DNA of 64,000 nucleotides from Arthrobacter ulcerisalmonis. Its GTDB lineage: Bacteria > Actinomycetota > Actinomycetes > Actinomycetales > Micrococcaceae. The notes beneath the pieces are model-generated. The model was not told the DNA's origin and made no database searches. It worked only from the letters and a program-made list of their open reading frames with translations. The stretch covers positions 62,001 to 126,000 of the forward strand of contig NZ_UXAU01000038.1 in NCBI RefSeq assembly GCF_900609065.1. Reading direction: 5' to 3'. The position numbers and the translations under genes were made by a program. Shown here piece after piece: positions 29,489-38,391 of the stretch (position 1 is the first letter of the stretch; each line of letters begins with the position of its first letter).

Positions 29489-29567
29489 AGGATTCGTGCG
29501 GGCTCGAATCCTAAGCTTGTTCGCAGATCAGAACCTTCAAGGCTCGGATCTGCGAACAAGCTTAGGA
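29489..29567. repeat. Long palindrome in the holA-rpsT gap
   Basis: A perfect 21-base inverted repeat has arms at 29509-29529 and 29547-29567, the left arm beginning TCCTAAGCTTGTTCG. Most of the 17-base centre can also pair (AACCTT with AAGGCT, one mismatch), so nearly the whole 59 bases fold on themselves. A second perfect hairpin, AGGATTCG (29489-29496) with CGAATCCT (29505-29512), shares four bases with the long arm, so the two foldings compete. No T-tract follows. The rest of the 259-base gap holds the rpsT terminator and a repeated GTGCGTTC. Confidence 0.9.
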
Positions 29568-29636
29568 ATAGTGCGTTCGGGCCCAGGACGGGCGTGCGTT
29601 CCAGCTGAGGACTGACGCACTTTCGGCTTAAAGCGG

Positions 29637-29666
29637 TGTGGCCAGCACCTTTCGGCACTGGCCACA
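29637..29666 (-). terminator. Hairpin after rpsT
   Basis: TGTGGCCAG (29637-29645) pairs with CTGGCCACA (29658-29666) around a 12-base loop. It lies 27 bases past the rpsT stop on the minus strand, with CCGCTTT following it in that direction. Confidence 0.65.
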
Positions 29667-29692
29667 ACCATCAGTTCAGGGAACTGGAAACC

Positions 29693-29953
29693 TTACAGCG
29701 CGTTGACCTTCTTGGAGATGGCCGACTTGCGGTTTGCTGCGTTGTTCTTGTGCAGAACACCCTTGCTGACGGCCTTGTCCAGCTTGCGGCTGGCGGTGGC
29801 CAGGGCAGCAGTTGCTGCATCCTTGTTGGTGGACTCAACGGCGGTGTTGACGGCGCGGATGGCCGTCTTCAGCTCGGACTTGACTGCGTTGTTGCGCAGG
29901 CGTGCCTTCTCGTTGGTAAGGATGCGCTTCTTCTGGGACTTGATATTCGCCAC
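29693..29953 (-). CDS. rpsT: 30S ribosomal protein S20
   Basis: An 86-residue, strongly basic, all-helical protein that binds 16S rRNA in the body of the small subunit. The N-terminus [20 protein letters not shown] and the lysine/alanine-rich helices are typical. The start is GTG, with AAGAGAG upstream on the minus strand. It is monocistronic and convergent with holA. Confidence 0.96.
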   Translation of the reverse strand: MANIKSQKKRILTNEKARLRNNAVKSELKTAIRAVNTAVESTNKDAATAALATASRKLDKAVSKGVLHKNNAANRKSAISKKVNAL

Positions 29954-30157
29954 GTGTGAACTCTCTTTTTAATGCGGAAATGGTCTAGAGGGCTTTCAGA
30001 TTGGCCATCGACTGAGCGGCGTGGGGATACCTATGGCGACCAACCATCTGTGGCCGTCGACCTGCACGGACACACAGCTATAAAGAGTAGCAGGTCAGCA
30101 CTGCGACTGGCCATTTCAGTACTGCCGCTGAGGTCGTGTCGCCGATGTGGCCGGCAG

Positions 30158-30748
30158 CTACTTCCAGCCGTGCCGTTGCCGCAGGACCGCTGCGACCTGG
30201 TCAAAGCGAGCACGGTCCAAGACTGCACCCTCACGCCGGATACTGTCCGGGCGGAGCTGCAGGACGCGGTCCAGCAACACCTCGCTGGGCCTGCCCTGAC
30301 GGTCCCACGGCCCGGTGCCAACATCAACATAGGAGCCATTGGTGCTGGCGGCGGGGACATGATCCTTGCTGGTCAGCATCAGGCCCAGCAGAGTGGAGCC
30401 GGTGCTGCCGATCAGGAGTACCGGACGGTCCTTGCCCTGGCTATGGTCCTCCTCGTAAGGCACCCACGCCCAGACGATCTCGCCGGGATCGGGGTTGCCG
30501 TCCGGAGCAGGCGCGTAGTGGATTGTGCCGGTGCCACGGAAATCCCCTGGATAGCTGCTGCCGGCGGCGGATGCGGCGGGGCCGGACTGTGGGCGCGGGC
30601 TCGACTGTGGGCGCGGCCCCGATCCAGCGTTCCTGGGCCGCGAAGGAGCGGACTGACGGGTGGGCGTGGATTGTGAGCTGCTGGCCTTCTGGAAGATCTC
30701 GATGCCCATCCGGACAGCCTTGAGCACAGCATTGAAATTGATTGCCAT
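30158..30748 (-). CDS. PemK/MazF-like protein with disordered N-terminus
   Basis: A 196-residue protein. The C-terminal 120 residues resemble the PemK/MazF fold: GEIVWAWVPYEED, then KDRPVLLIGS, with the family pattern of an early GEI(V)xW and a following DRPVL strand, and GRPSEVLLDRVLQLRPDSIRR near the end. Some MazF proteins cut mRNA as toxins, but no antitoxin gene lies beside this one. Residues about 24-68 are low-complexity (Ser, Pro, Arg, Gly) and probably disordered, which is not typical of toxins. The ATG has TAAGGT seven bases upstream. It may be a housekeeping relative; ribonuclease activity is not shown by sequence alone. Confidence 0.75.
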   Translation of the reverse strand: MAINFNAVLKAVRMGIEIFQKASSSQSTPTRQSAPSRPRNAGSGPRPQSSPRPQSGPAASAAGSSYPGDFRGTGTIHYAPAPDGNPDPGEIVWAWVPYEEDHSQGKDRPVLLIGSTGSTLLGLMLTSKDHVPAASTNGSYVDVGTGPWDRQGRPSEVLLDRVLQLRPDSIRREGAVLDRARFDQVAAVLRQRHGWK

Positions 30749-30761
30749 GGACGCAACCTTA
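30746..30761 (-). promoter_or_regulatory. Leaderless -10 element of the PemK/MazF-like gene
   Basis: On the minus strand TAAGGT (30761-30756) is followed by seven bases and the ATG at 30748. Confidence 0.45.
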
Positions 30762-30932
30762 GCGCCAGGGTTGTCGCGGGACCGTAGGCCAGGGCCACCC
30801 AGCCGTCAAAGAATGCCAAATCCCGGCCCCGGACGTGGGACACTGGAAGTTGAAGATGGCGGTACTCCGGCCCGTGCGTCCAGGACGCGTGCCCACCCAC
30901 CGCCACGTCCATGCCAACAGTAAGGACCCTGC

Positions 30933-32789
30933 GTGTCTCCCATGGCCCGCACCGCCCCGGTGCCCGCCGCGACAGATCCGGCTATTATTCGGAACTTCTG
31001 CATCATCGCGCACATCGACCACGGTAAATCTACGCTTGCTGACCGCATGCTGCAGTACACGGGCGTGGTGAAGTCCCGCGACATGAAGGCCCAGTACCTG
31101 GACCGGATGGATATTGAGCGCGAGCGAGGTATCACCATCAAGTCCCAGGCCGTCCGGATGCCGTGGGAACGCGACGGCGTCAGCTACGCCCTGAACATGA
31201 TCGACACCCCGGGCCACGTGGACTTCACCTACGAAGTGTCCCGATCGCTCGCTGCCTGCGAAGGTGCGGTCCTGTTGGTGGACGCAGCCCAAGGCATTGA
31301 AGCGCAGACCCTGGCCAACCTGTACCTGGCCATGGAGAACAACCTCACCATCATCCCTGTGCTCAACAAGATCGACCTGCCTGCTGCGCAGCCGGAAAAG
31401 TATGCTGCGGAACTTGCCAACCTGATCGGTGGAAACCCCGAGGACGTCCTCCGCGTTTCCGGCAAGACCGGTGCCGGCGTCGAAGACCTGCTGGACAAGA
31501 TCGTCCATGATCTGCCTGCCCCTGTGGGCGATCCGAACGCCCCTGCCCGGGCCATGATTTTCGACTCGGTGTACGACACCTACCGTGGCGTGGTCACCTA
31601 TGTTCGGGTGGTGGACGGCAAACTCAACCCGCGTGAGCGCATCCAGATGATGTCCACCCGCGCCACCCACGAACTCCTTGAGATTGGCGTCAGCTCCCCG
31701 GAGCCCACCCCTTCCAAGGGACTGGGCGTCGGTGAGGTGGGCTACCTCATCACCGGCGTGAAGGACGTCCGCCAGTCAAAGGTGGGCGACACTGTCACCA
31801 ACCTGGCCAAGCCGGCGTCGCAATCGCTGCCCGGCTATGCCGACGCGAAGCCGATGGTCTTCTCCGGCCTCTACCCGCTGGACGGCGCCGATTACCCGGT
31901 GCTCCGCGATGCGCTCGAGAAGCTCATGCTCAACGATGCCGCCTTGGTGTACGAACCGGAGACGTCCGCCGCGTTGGGCTTCGGCTTCCGCGTCGGCTTC
32001 CTGGGTCTGCTGCACCTGGAGATCACCCGGGAACGCCTGGAGCGCGAATACAATTTGGCGCTCATCTCCACTGCCCCCAACGTGGAGTATGAGGTGACCC
32101 TGGAGGACAAGAAGATCGTCCAGGTGACCAACCCCAGCGAATACCCCACGGGCAAGGTCGCCGAAGTGCGCGAGCCCATGGTGTCTGCCACCATCCTGGC
32201 GCCGAACGAATTCGTGGGGGCCATCATGGAACTGTGCCAGGGCCGCCGCGGCGTGCTCGGTGGCATGGACTACCTCTCCGAGGACAGGGTGGAGATCCGT
32301 TACCGCCTGCCACTGGCGGAAATCGTCTTCGACTTCTTCGACATCCTCAAGTCCAAGACCCGCGGCTACGGCTCGCTGGACTGGAAGGCCGACGGCGAAC
32401 AGGCGGCAGACTTGGTCAAGGTTGACATCATGCTCCAAGGCGAACAGGTGGACGCCTTCAGTGCCATCACTCACCGGGACAAGGCCTATGCCTACGGCGT
32501 CATGATGACCGGAAAGCTCCGTGAGCTTATTCCGCGCCAGCAGTTCGAAGTGCCCATCCAGGCCGCCATCGGCTCGCGGATCATTGCCCGGGAGAGCATC
32601 CGCGCCATCCGCAAGGACGTTCTGGCCAAGTGCTACGGCGGTGACATCACCCGTAAGCGCAAGCTGCTGGAGAAGCAGAAAGAGGGCAAGAAGCGGATGA
32701 AGATGGTGGGCACCGTTGAAGTGCCGCAGGAAGCGTTCATCGCGGCCCTGACCACCGACGAATCGAAGGACAAGGCCAAGAAGAAGTGA
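30933..32789 (+). CDS. lepA: Elongation factor 4 (back-translocating GTPase)
   Basis: A 618-residue ribosome-associated GTPase. The G1 motif AHIDHGKST is at residues 26-34, G2 is in RERGITIK, G3 is DTPGHVDF and G4 is NKIDLP. Domains II, III and V follow, and the LepA-specific C-terminal domain is complete ([11 protein letters not shown] type, here [20 protein letters not shown]). The start is GTG at 30933, with AAGGA six bases upstream; an ATG three codons later is the alternative. hemW follows after 25 bases. Confidence 0.96.
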   Translation: MSPMARTAPVPAATDPAIIRNFCIIAHIDHGKSTLADRMLQYTGVVKSRDMKAQYLDRMDIERERGITIKSQAVRMPWERDGVSYALNMIDTPGHVDFTYEVSRSLAACEGAVLLVDAAQGIEAQTLANLYLAMENNLTIIPVLNKIDLPAAQPEKYAAELANLIGGNPEDVLRVSGKTGAGVEDLLDKIVHDLPAPVGDPNAPARAMIFDSVYDTYRGVVTYVRVVDGKLNPRERIQMMSTRATHELLEIGVSSPEPTPSKGLGVGEVGYLITGVKDVRQSKVGDTVTNLAKPASQSLPGYADAKPMVFSGLYPLDGADYPVLRDALEKLMLNDAALVYEPETSAALGFGFRVGFLGLLHLEITRERLEREYNLALISTAPNVEYEVTLEDKKIVQVTNPSEYPTGKVAEVREPMVSATILAPNEFVGAIMELCQGRRGVLGGMDYLSEDRVEIRYRLPLAEIVFDFFDILKSKTRGYGSLDWKADGEQAADLVKVDIMLQGEQVDAFSAITHRDKAYAYGVMMTGKLRELIPRQQFEVPIQAAIGSRIIARESIRAIRKDVLAKCYGGDITRKRKLLEKQKEGKKRMKMVGTVEVPQEAFIAALTTDESKDKAKKK

Positions 32790-32814
32790 CCACTGCGGTG
32801 CGGGGGACGCGCTG

Positions 32815-34044
32815 ATGCCCAGCGTTCTTCCCCTTGGCGACCCGGCGCCGTCGGACGGTCTGTTGCCTGCCCAGGCTGCGGAGGGTGCGGCGGACCGGGC
32901 GTTTGGCCTGTATGTCCACATCCCGTTTTGCGCCGTTCGCTGCGGTTACTGCGACTTCAACACCTACACGGCCACGGAGTTGGGCGGCGGCGCCTCCCAG
33001 GACGCCTACGCGGCCACCGCAGCCAGCGAAGTTGAGTTCGCGGCGGCCGCCCTGGACGCATCGGGACTGCCGCCGCGCCCCCTCAGCACGGTGTTTTTCG
33101 GCGGCGGGACGCCCACGTTGTTGCCTGCCGAAGATCTTGCACTGATCCTGAGCGCCGCCGTCGACCGATGGGGAATTGTCCCGGGCGCGGAGATCACCAC
33201 CGAGGCGAACCCGGACTCCGTCACGCCGGAATCGTTGGCCGTGCTCAAAGCAGCCGGTTTCACGCGGGTCTCCTTCGGCATGCAGTCAGCCGTGCCGCAT
33301 GTCCTCAAAGTGTTGGACCGGACCCACAGCCCTGCCCGGGTCCCCGAGGTGGTGCGGTGGGCGCGTGACGCCGGCCTGGCCGTCAGCCTGGACCTGATCT
33401 ACGGGACGCCCGGCGAATCCATGGCTGACTGGCGAACCTCGCTGGAGACGGCGCTCTCCTACGAAGCGGACCACATCAGCGCCTACGCCCTGATTGTGGA
33501 GGACGGCACCAAGCTGGCCGCGCAGATTCGCCGCGGCCAGGTGCCGGGAATCGACGACGACGACCACGCGGCAAAGTACGAACTCGCCGACCAGCTGATC
33601 ACCGCAGCCGGGCTCGGCTGGTACGAGGTCAGCAATTGGGCGCGAACCCCGGAGCAAGCGTGCCAGCACAACCTCGCCTACTGGCAGGGTGACGATTGGT
33701 GGGGGATCGGTCCCGGCGCCCACTCGCATGTGGGTGGGGTCCGCTGGTGGAACGTCAAGCACCCCACCGCGTACGCTGGCCGACTGGCCCAAAGCGCGTC
33801 GCCGGCCGCTGGCAGGGAGACGCTCGATACGGAAACCCGGAACGTGGAGCGGGTCATGCTGACGGCACGGCTCAACACCGGACTCGACATTGCCTCGCTG
33901 GGGCCTGCGGGCCGGCATCAGGTAGCCGGGTTGATTGCCGACTCTTTGGTGGAACCGACGGCCGCTTTCAAGGGCACGTTGATCCTCACGCTCAAGGGCA
34001 GGCTGCTGGCTGACGCCGTGGTGCGCAGGATCCTGCCCGACTAA
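32815..34044 (+). CDS. hemW: Radical SAM heme chaperone HemW
   Basis: A 409-residue radical S-adenosylmethionine protein. The 4Fe-4S ligands are Cys39, Cys43 and Cys46 in IPFCAVRCGYCDFNTY; Phe at the place where true coproporphyrinogen dehydrogenases differ supports the HemW group, which binds heme and hands it to acceptors. FFGGGTPTLLP and the SAM-binding EANPDS motif follow, and the C-terminal HemN_C-like domain is present. lepA-hemW order is common in Gram-positive bacteria. The stop overlaps the convergent 2H-type gene by four bases. Confidence 0.93.
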   Translation: MPSVLPLGDPAPSDGLLPAQAAEGAADRAFGLYVHIPFCAVRCGYCDFNTYTATELGGGASQDAYAATAASEVEFAAAALDASGLPPRPLSTVFFGGGTPTLLPAEDLALILSAAVDRWGIVPGAEITTEANPDSVTPESLAVLKAAGFTRVSFGMQSAVPHVLKVLDRTHSPARVPEVVRWARDAGLAVSLDLIYGTPGESMADWRTSLETALSYEADHISAYALIVEDGTKLAAQIRRGQVPGIDDDDHAAKYELADQLITAAGLGWYEVSNWARTPEQACQHNLAYWQGDDWWGIGPGAHSHVGGVRWWNVKHPTAYAGRLAQSASPAAGRETLDTETRNVERVMLTARLNTGLDIASLGPAGRHQVAGLIADSLVEPTAAFKGTLILTLKGRLLADAVVRRILPD

Positions 34045-34559
34045 CGAGGCTGGGTCGCAGGACCAACCAAGGACTTGGTGGTTTTGCTGGTGCTGTCCCA
34101 GAGCCGGGCATCCGTGCAATGCACAGGTGTGGCGGTAGAGAGCAACTCCAGCGCCGGCGTCACTTGGGCTCCCGTGATTTTGCTGGCCAGGGTAACGTGC
34201 GGCGTCCACGCGTCAGGCCTGGTCAGTGGCGTGGCCCCTGCCAACACCCGGTGCAGCCCCGCATGCAAATCCAAAAGGGCCCTGGTCACCACCACGAGTC
34301 GCACCAGGACAAAGGTTCCCTTGTGCCCCGGAAACAGGGTCAAGCCGGCGAAATCGACCTCGAGTGGGAGCGACTTCCAGGGGTCTGCACCCGCAGGATC
34401 GAGGGCCAGGTCATTTCCAGCCGCCAGGGTGATGTGCGGGCGGTTGCTGGCGGAGGTGTGGTGGGCCAGGCTGGGCAGTCCAGCCGCCGCCAGAAGGTCC
34501 CAGTCTGCCCTGATCCGCGCTTCGGCCTCTGGATCGAACGTCAACTCGACGCTGCGCAC
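34041..34559 (-). CDS. 2H phosphoesterase-like (2'-5' RNA ligase family) protein
   Basis: A 172-residue protein with the two His-x-Thr motifs of the 2H superfamily, NRPHITLAAG and TPHVTLASKI, about 80 residues apart. Members act on cyclic phosphates or 2'-5' bonds in RNA; the substrate here is unknown. The GTG at 34559 is preferred, since it lies just after the stop of the upstream gene and has GGAAGCGGGA before it; a longer frame would run back into that gene. It follows the DUF4870 gene by 31 bases on the same strand. Confidence 0.82.
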   Translation of the reverse strand: MRSVELTFDPEAEARIRADWDLLAAAGLPSLAHHTSASNRPHITLAAGNDLALDPAGADPWKSLPLEVDFAGLTLFPGHKGTFVLVRLVVVTRALLDLHAGLHRVLAGATPLTRPDAWTPHVTLASKITGAQVTPALELLSTATPVHCTDARLWDSTSKTTKSLVGPATQPR

Positions 34560-34590
34560 GGTCCCGCTTCCAGGGTGGGGACGAGCCTGG

Positions 34591-35010
34591 TTACTTGATC
34601 CAGCGCAGGTTGAACGGGTAGCGGTAGGGCTGGCCGCGGTTGACGCGGACACCGGCAACCACCGAATAGCAGGTCAGGGCGATCCAGATGAGCGTGGCCA
34701 CCACGGCAAAGATGTTGCCGACCACCGGAATGAAAACCAGGATGTTGGCGATGATCGCGGCAACAGTGGGCGGCAGACTGAAGTTCAGGGCTTCCTTGGA
34801 TTCCTGGGCGGTAAACGGCCCGCGCTCCTTGAAGATGAGATAGATCAGCAGTGACGGGATGAAGCCGAGGATTCCCCCGAAGTGCGCCATGGTGGCCCAC
34901 TGGCGGTCCTCGCTGGCCGTCAGTGGCAGCGCGTTGGCTGGGACGCCGTGGTATTCGGAGCCGCCTTGGCCATTCTGCGGGTCCCGCGACTCGCGCGCAT
35001 TCTCTGCCAC
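34591..35010 (-). CDS. DUF4870 membrane protein
   Basis: A 139-residue Tic20-like small membrane protein. After a soluble N-terminus of about 35 residues, DRQWATMAHFGGILGFIPSL begins the domain, with hydrophobic spans near residues 42-60, 85-105 and 108-122, and the conserved F-x-A-Q-E-S-K-E-A-L-N-F stretch between them. The function is unknown. The start is GTG, with AAAGGA upstream. Confidence 0.85.
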   Translation of the reverse strand: MAENARESRDPQNGQGGSEYHGVPANALPLTASEDRQWATMAHFGGILGFIPSLLIYLIFKERGPFTAQESKEALNFSLPPTVAAIIANILVFIPVVGNIFAVVATLIWIALTCYSVVAGVRVNRGQPYRYPFNLRWIK

Positions 35011-35122
35011 TGTGATGATCCTTTAGGTGCAATGGTGCCGGTTCAGGCCGGATGGCCGGCCGCCGGGCATGGTGGGTGCTGCAGTAATCAGCCTACTGGT
35101 TCTTGGCTTCAGCGCCCGGTTT

Positions 35123-35971
35123 TCACGGGACCGTGAGGAAATCGATAACTTCCTCAACCCGCCCCAGCAGTGATGCTTCCAGATCGGCATAGGTGCGGAC
35201 CGCACCCAGCAGCTTCTGCCAGCCCAGGCCAATGTCCTCCTTCGTTTCGTGCGGCCAGCCGAATGCTGTCAGGATGCCAGTCTTCCAATCCTGTCCGCGG
35301 GGAACCGCCGGCCACTTCTCGATGCCCAGCACTGCGGGTCGGATCGCCTGCCAGACGTCCACGTAAGGGTGGCCCACAATCAGGACGTTTCCGGCGGCGC
35401 CGGGGGAGCGCATGACTTCCTCGGCAATCCGGGATTCCTTGGACTGGGGAACCAAGTGGTCAACCAGGATGCCCAACCGGCGCCCCGGCCCCGGTTCAAA
35501 GTTTGCTACCGCACCGGCCAGGTCATCAATGCCATGGAGGGGTTCGACGACGATGCCCTCCACGCGCAGGTCATCTCCCCACACCTTTTCCACCAGTTCG
35601 GCGTCGTGCTTGCCTTCGACCCAGATGCGGCTGGCTTTGGCGACGGCGGCCCGTTGGCCGGTGACGCGGACAGAACCCGACGCGGTCCGTGCGCCAGCTG
35701 CGTCCCGGGCTGGCCGTGCCGCCGGCGGCAGGAGCTTGATGGCCTGACCTTCCAGGAGGAAACCGAAGCCCAACCGGAACGACCGGGACTTGCCGCGCCG
35801 ATCCTCCAGCGCCACCACGTGCATGCCGCCAGACTTCTCCACCCGCGTCACGGCACCCACCCAGCCGGACTGGACTTCCTCCAAGACCATGCCGCGCTGC
35901 ACGGGAACCTCAGGCAGTTCGGTGCGGACAGGCGCTGAGATCTGGCCCGGCCCCCAGTTCTGGTATTCCAT
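35123..35971 (-). CDS. DUF3097 family protein with Toprim-like motifs
   Basis: A 282-residue protein of an uncharacterised family that I know from actinobacteria. Residues 1-80 look like a beta-rich module ([20 protein letters not shown]). Residues about 115-260 carry features that resemble a Toprim fold: an early strand ending in Glu, [17 protein letters not shown] (Glu119 to Asp123), followed by PLHGIDDL, and a later strand with an acidic residue, [14 protein letters not shown] (Asp171). Toprim domains act in topoisomerases, primases and small nucleases. No partner gene is obvious. The ATG has GAGGTGG upstream. The functional reading is inference; the family assignment is fairly sure. Confidence 0.8.
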   Translation of the reverse strand: MEYQNWGPGQISAPVRTELPEVPVQRGMVLEEVQSGWVGAVTRVEKSGGMHVVALEDRRGKSRSFRLGFGFLLEGQAIKLLPPAARPARDAAGARTASGSVRVTGQRAAVAKASRIWVEGKHDAELVEKVWGDDLRVEGIVVEPLHGIDDLAGAVANFEPGPGRRLGILVDHLVPQSKESRIAEEVMRSPGAAGNVLIVGHPYVDVWQAIRPAVLGIEKWPAVPRGQDWKTGILTAFGWPHETKEDIGLGWQKLLGAVRTYADLEASLLGRVEEVIDFLTVP

Positions 35972-36054
35972 TGCGTCTGTCCACCTCGTGATAGGTCTGC
36001 AGCCCGGAATTTCGCCCGGAGCGGTACCAATGCTAACAACGGGGCAAGCCGTAA

Positions 36055-36089
36055 TAGACTGGTTGGCACTGGGGCATGTCGAGTGCTAA
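36055..36089 (+). promoter_or_regulatory. CIRCE operator overlapping the hrcA promoter
   Basis: TTGGCACTG (36063-36071), nine bases, then GAGTGCTAA (36081-36089). The consensus is TTAGCACTC-N9-GAGTGCTAA, so the right half is perfect and the left has two changes. TAGACT at 36055-36060 is a likely -10, which puts the operator over the transcription start. HrcA repressor should bind here and release on heat shock. Confidence 0.88.
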
Positions 36090-36148
36090 CTGGTGGGGTG
36101 GCTGGAAGCCAGTGGCAACCACCTTGGAATCGTGGAGGAGGTGGACAA

Positions 36149-37162
36149 TTGAGCGAGCCGCGCAAGCTTGAAGTACTGCGTGCCATCGTGGAGGATTACG
36201 TCCACTCCCGCGAGCCCGTCGGCTCCAAGGCGTTGGTGGAACGGCACCATCTGGGTGTCTCCAGCGCCACGATCCGCAATGACATGGCGGCGTTGGAAGA
36301 AGAAGGCCTCATAGCCGCACCACATACCAGCGCGGGCCGGATACCCACAGACAAGGGCTACCGCCTGTTCGTGGATCAGATCTCGGCCGTCAAGCCGCTG
36401 TCCGCCGCCGAACGCCGTGCCATCCAGTCCCTCCTGGAAGGATCCGACGACGTTGACGACGTCCTGGACCGCACGGTCAGGATGCTTTCACAACTGACCA
36501 ACCAGGTGGCAGTGGTCCAGTACCCGCACCTGAGCCGCGCACTCATCCGACATATCGAGTTTGTTTTGCTGGCACCCCGGAAAGTCCTCGTGGTCCTCAT
36601 TGCCAACAGCGGCAAGGTGGAACAACGGGTCATCGACGTCGGTGTGGACCTGGCGGACGACGCCTTGGCCGACCTCCGCACCCGGTTCCTCGGTGCCCTT
36701 GCCGGGATGCCGCTGGGCCAGCTCAACAAAACTGTGCCCGCCGTCGTCGCGATGGTGGCGCCGCCACTCCGACAGGCAGCGCATGCACTGGCGCAAGGGC
36801 TGGAGGTCCTGGGCCAGAGCAGCCGCGAGGAGCGGATGGTCATGGCGGGCACTGCTAACCTGGCCCGGTCCACTGTGGACTTCCCACTGAGCATCGGACC
36901 CGTCCTCGAAGCGCTCGAGGAACAGGTGGTGATGCTCCGTTTGCTGAGCGAGATGGCTGATGACCACCGCGGTGTCGCCGTCAGCATCGGCCGCGAAAAC
37001 CCGTACGACGGCTTGGCTGAGGCCTCCGTCGTCGCTACCGGGTACGGGCCGGACAGCGTCGCAAAGATTGGCGTCCTGGGACCCACCCGGATGGACTACC
37101 CCACCACCATGGCCGCCGTCAGGGCGGTGGCCAGATACCTGTCCAGGATCCTCGGACCCTGA
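36149..37162 (+). CDS. hrcA: Heat-inducible transcription repressor HrcA
   Basis: A 337-residue repressor of heat-shock operons. The N-terminal winged helix ([20 protein letters not shown], then [18 protein letters not shown]) binds CIRCE; a GAF-like domain and the inserted dimerisation domain follow. The TTG at 36149 is chosen because GGAGGAGGTGG lies just upstream and longer forms add residues unlike the family. A CIRCE element precedes it, so it represses itself and the following dnaJ. Confidence 0.94.
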   Translation: MSEPRKLEVLRAIVEDYVHSREPVGSKALVERHHLGVSSATIRNDMAALEEEGLIAAPHTSAGRIPTDKGYRLFVDQISAVKPLSAAERRAIQSLLEGSDDVDDVLDRTVRMLSQLTNQVAVVQYPHLSRALIRHIEFVLLAPRKVLVVLIANSGKVEQRVIDVGVDLADDALADLRTRFLGALAGMPLGQLNKTVPAVVAMVAPPLRQAAHALAQGLEVLGQSSREERMVMAGTANLARSTVDFPLSIGPVLEALEEQVVMLRLLSEMADDHRGVAVSIGRENPYDGLAEASVVATGYGPDSVAKIGVLGPTRMDYPTTMAAVRAVARYLSRILGP

Positions 37163-37261
37163 CGCTTTCGCCCGCCCAGCCGTCTGGGCAGGCCACCTGG
37201 CAGTGCCGGAGCTGAGCCTCCAGCAGCAGAACTGCAGTACAAGAAGGAAGAGAAACGAATT

Positions 37262-38389
37262 TTGAGCAGCCACTACGACGTCCTGGGAGTCTCATCGGAG
37301 GCCACGGGCGAAGAGATCAAGAAGGCCTACCGCAAGTTGGCCCGGACCCTGCACCCCGACGTCAACCCCAGCGATGACGCCTCGGATCGGTTCAAGGCTG
37401 TCACGCATGCCTACGAGGTGCTCTCAGATCCGCAGAAGCGGCGCGTGTATGACACCACCGGTAACGAGAACGGTACCGACAATGGCTTCGGTGGCGGCGG
37501 CTACTCGGGCCAAGGCTTCGCGTTCCAGGACATCTTCGAGACGTTCTTCGGCGCCGGCGGCAGCTCCGGCCCCGCATCGCGGGTCCGTCGCGGCCAGGAC
37601 GCCCTCATCAGCGTCCGCATCGACCTTAAAGACGCCGTCTTTGGCGTCAACCGGAAGCTTGAGGTGGATACTGCTGTCACGTGTCCCACCTGCGAGGGTT
37701 CCTGCTGCCAGCCGGGCTCACACCCGGAGCGCTGCGACATCTGTGGCGGCAGCGGGCAGGTCCAACGGGCTGTCCGGTCCATCCTGGGACAGGTCATGAC
37801 GGCAGCCCCCTGCGGCAGCTGTGAAGGCTTCGGCACCGTGGTCAAGGACCCTTGCAACGAGTGCAACGGCCAGGGCCGGATCCGCAGCCGCCGTTCACTG
37901 ACCATCAAGGTTCCGGCCGGCGTGGCAACGGGCACCCGCATCCAGCTGTCCGGCCAGGGCGAAGCTGGCCCCGCAGGTGGTCCGTCCGGTGACCTTTACG
38001 TGGAAATCCGCGTCAACAACGACGCCACCTACGTCCGCGACGGCGATGACCTGCACGCCACGCTCAACATCCCCATGACGGCAGCCGCACTGGGGACAGA
38101 CGTCAGCCTGGAGACCTTCGACGGCAGCCAGGATATCGACGTTAAGCCGGGCACCCAGTCCGGGGAGATCATCACCCTGCGCGGCCTGGGCGTCACGCAC
38201 CTGCGCGGCTACGGTCGTGGCGATCTCAAGGTCCACCTGCAGGTGGACACGCCGGTCAAGCTGGACTCCGCCCAGGAGGAACTCCTGCGGCAACTCGCCA
38301 AGCTGCGCGGAGAGCAGATCACCGACGGAAAACTCGCTGCCAGCGGCGGCATGTTCGCCAAGCTGCGCGATCGGCTCGGTAACCTGTAG
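37262..38389 (+). CDS. dnaJ: Chaperone DnaJ
   Basis: A 375-residue type I J-protein, the co-chaperone that stimulates DnaK ATPase. The J-domain includes the HPD triad at residues 31-33. A Gly/Phe-rich linker (GFGGGGYSGQGFAF) is followed by the zinc-binding region with CPTCEGSCC, CDICGGSGQ, CGSCEGFG and CNECNGQG, and then the client-binding domains. This is the hrcA-linked second DnaJ of actinobacteria (often called DnaJ2). The start is TTG with AAGGAAGAG upstream. Confidence 0.94.
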   Translation: MSSHYDVLGVSSEATGEEIKKAYRKLARTLHPDVNPSDDASDRFKAVTHAYEVLSDPQKRRVYDTTGNENGTDNGFGGGGYSGQGFAFQDIFETFFGAGGSSGPASRVRRGQDALISVRIDLKDAVFGVNRKLEVDTAVTCPTCEGSCCQPGSHPERCDICGGSGQVQRAVRSILGQVMTAAPCGSCEGFGTVVKDPCNECNGQGRIRSRRSLTIKVPAGVATGTRIQLSGQGEAGPAGGPSGDLYVEIRVNNDATYVRDGDDLHATLNIPMTAAALGTDVSLETFDGSQDIDVKPGTQSGEIITLRGLGVTHLRGYGRGDLKVHLQVDTPVKLDSAQEELLRQLAKLRGEQITDGKLAASGGMFAKLRDRLGNL

Positions 38390-38391
38390 GC

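Noticed and set aside
34560..34658. Longer N-terminus of the 2H phosphoesterase-like gene
   Set aside because: It would lie within the DUF4870 gene, and the extra residues (Ser, Thr, Ala-rich) are not family-like.
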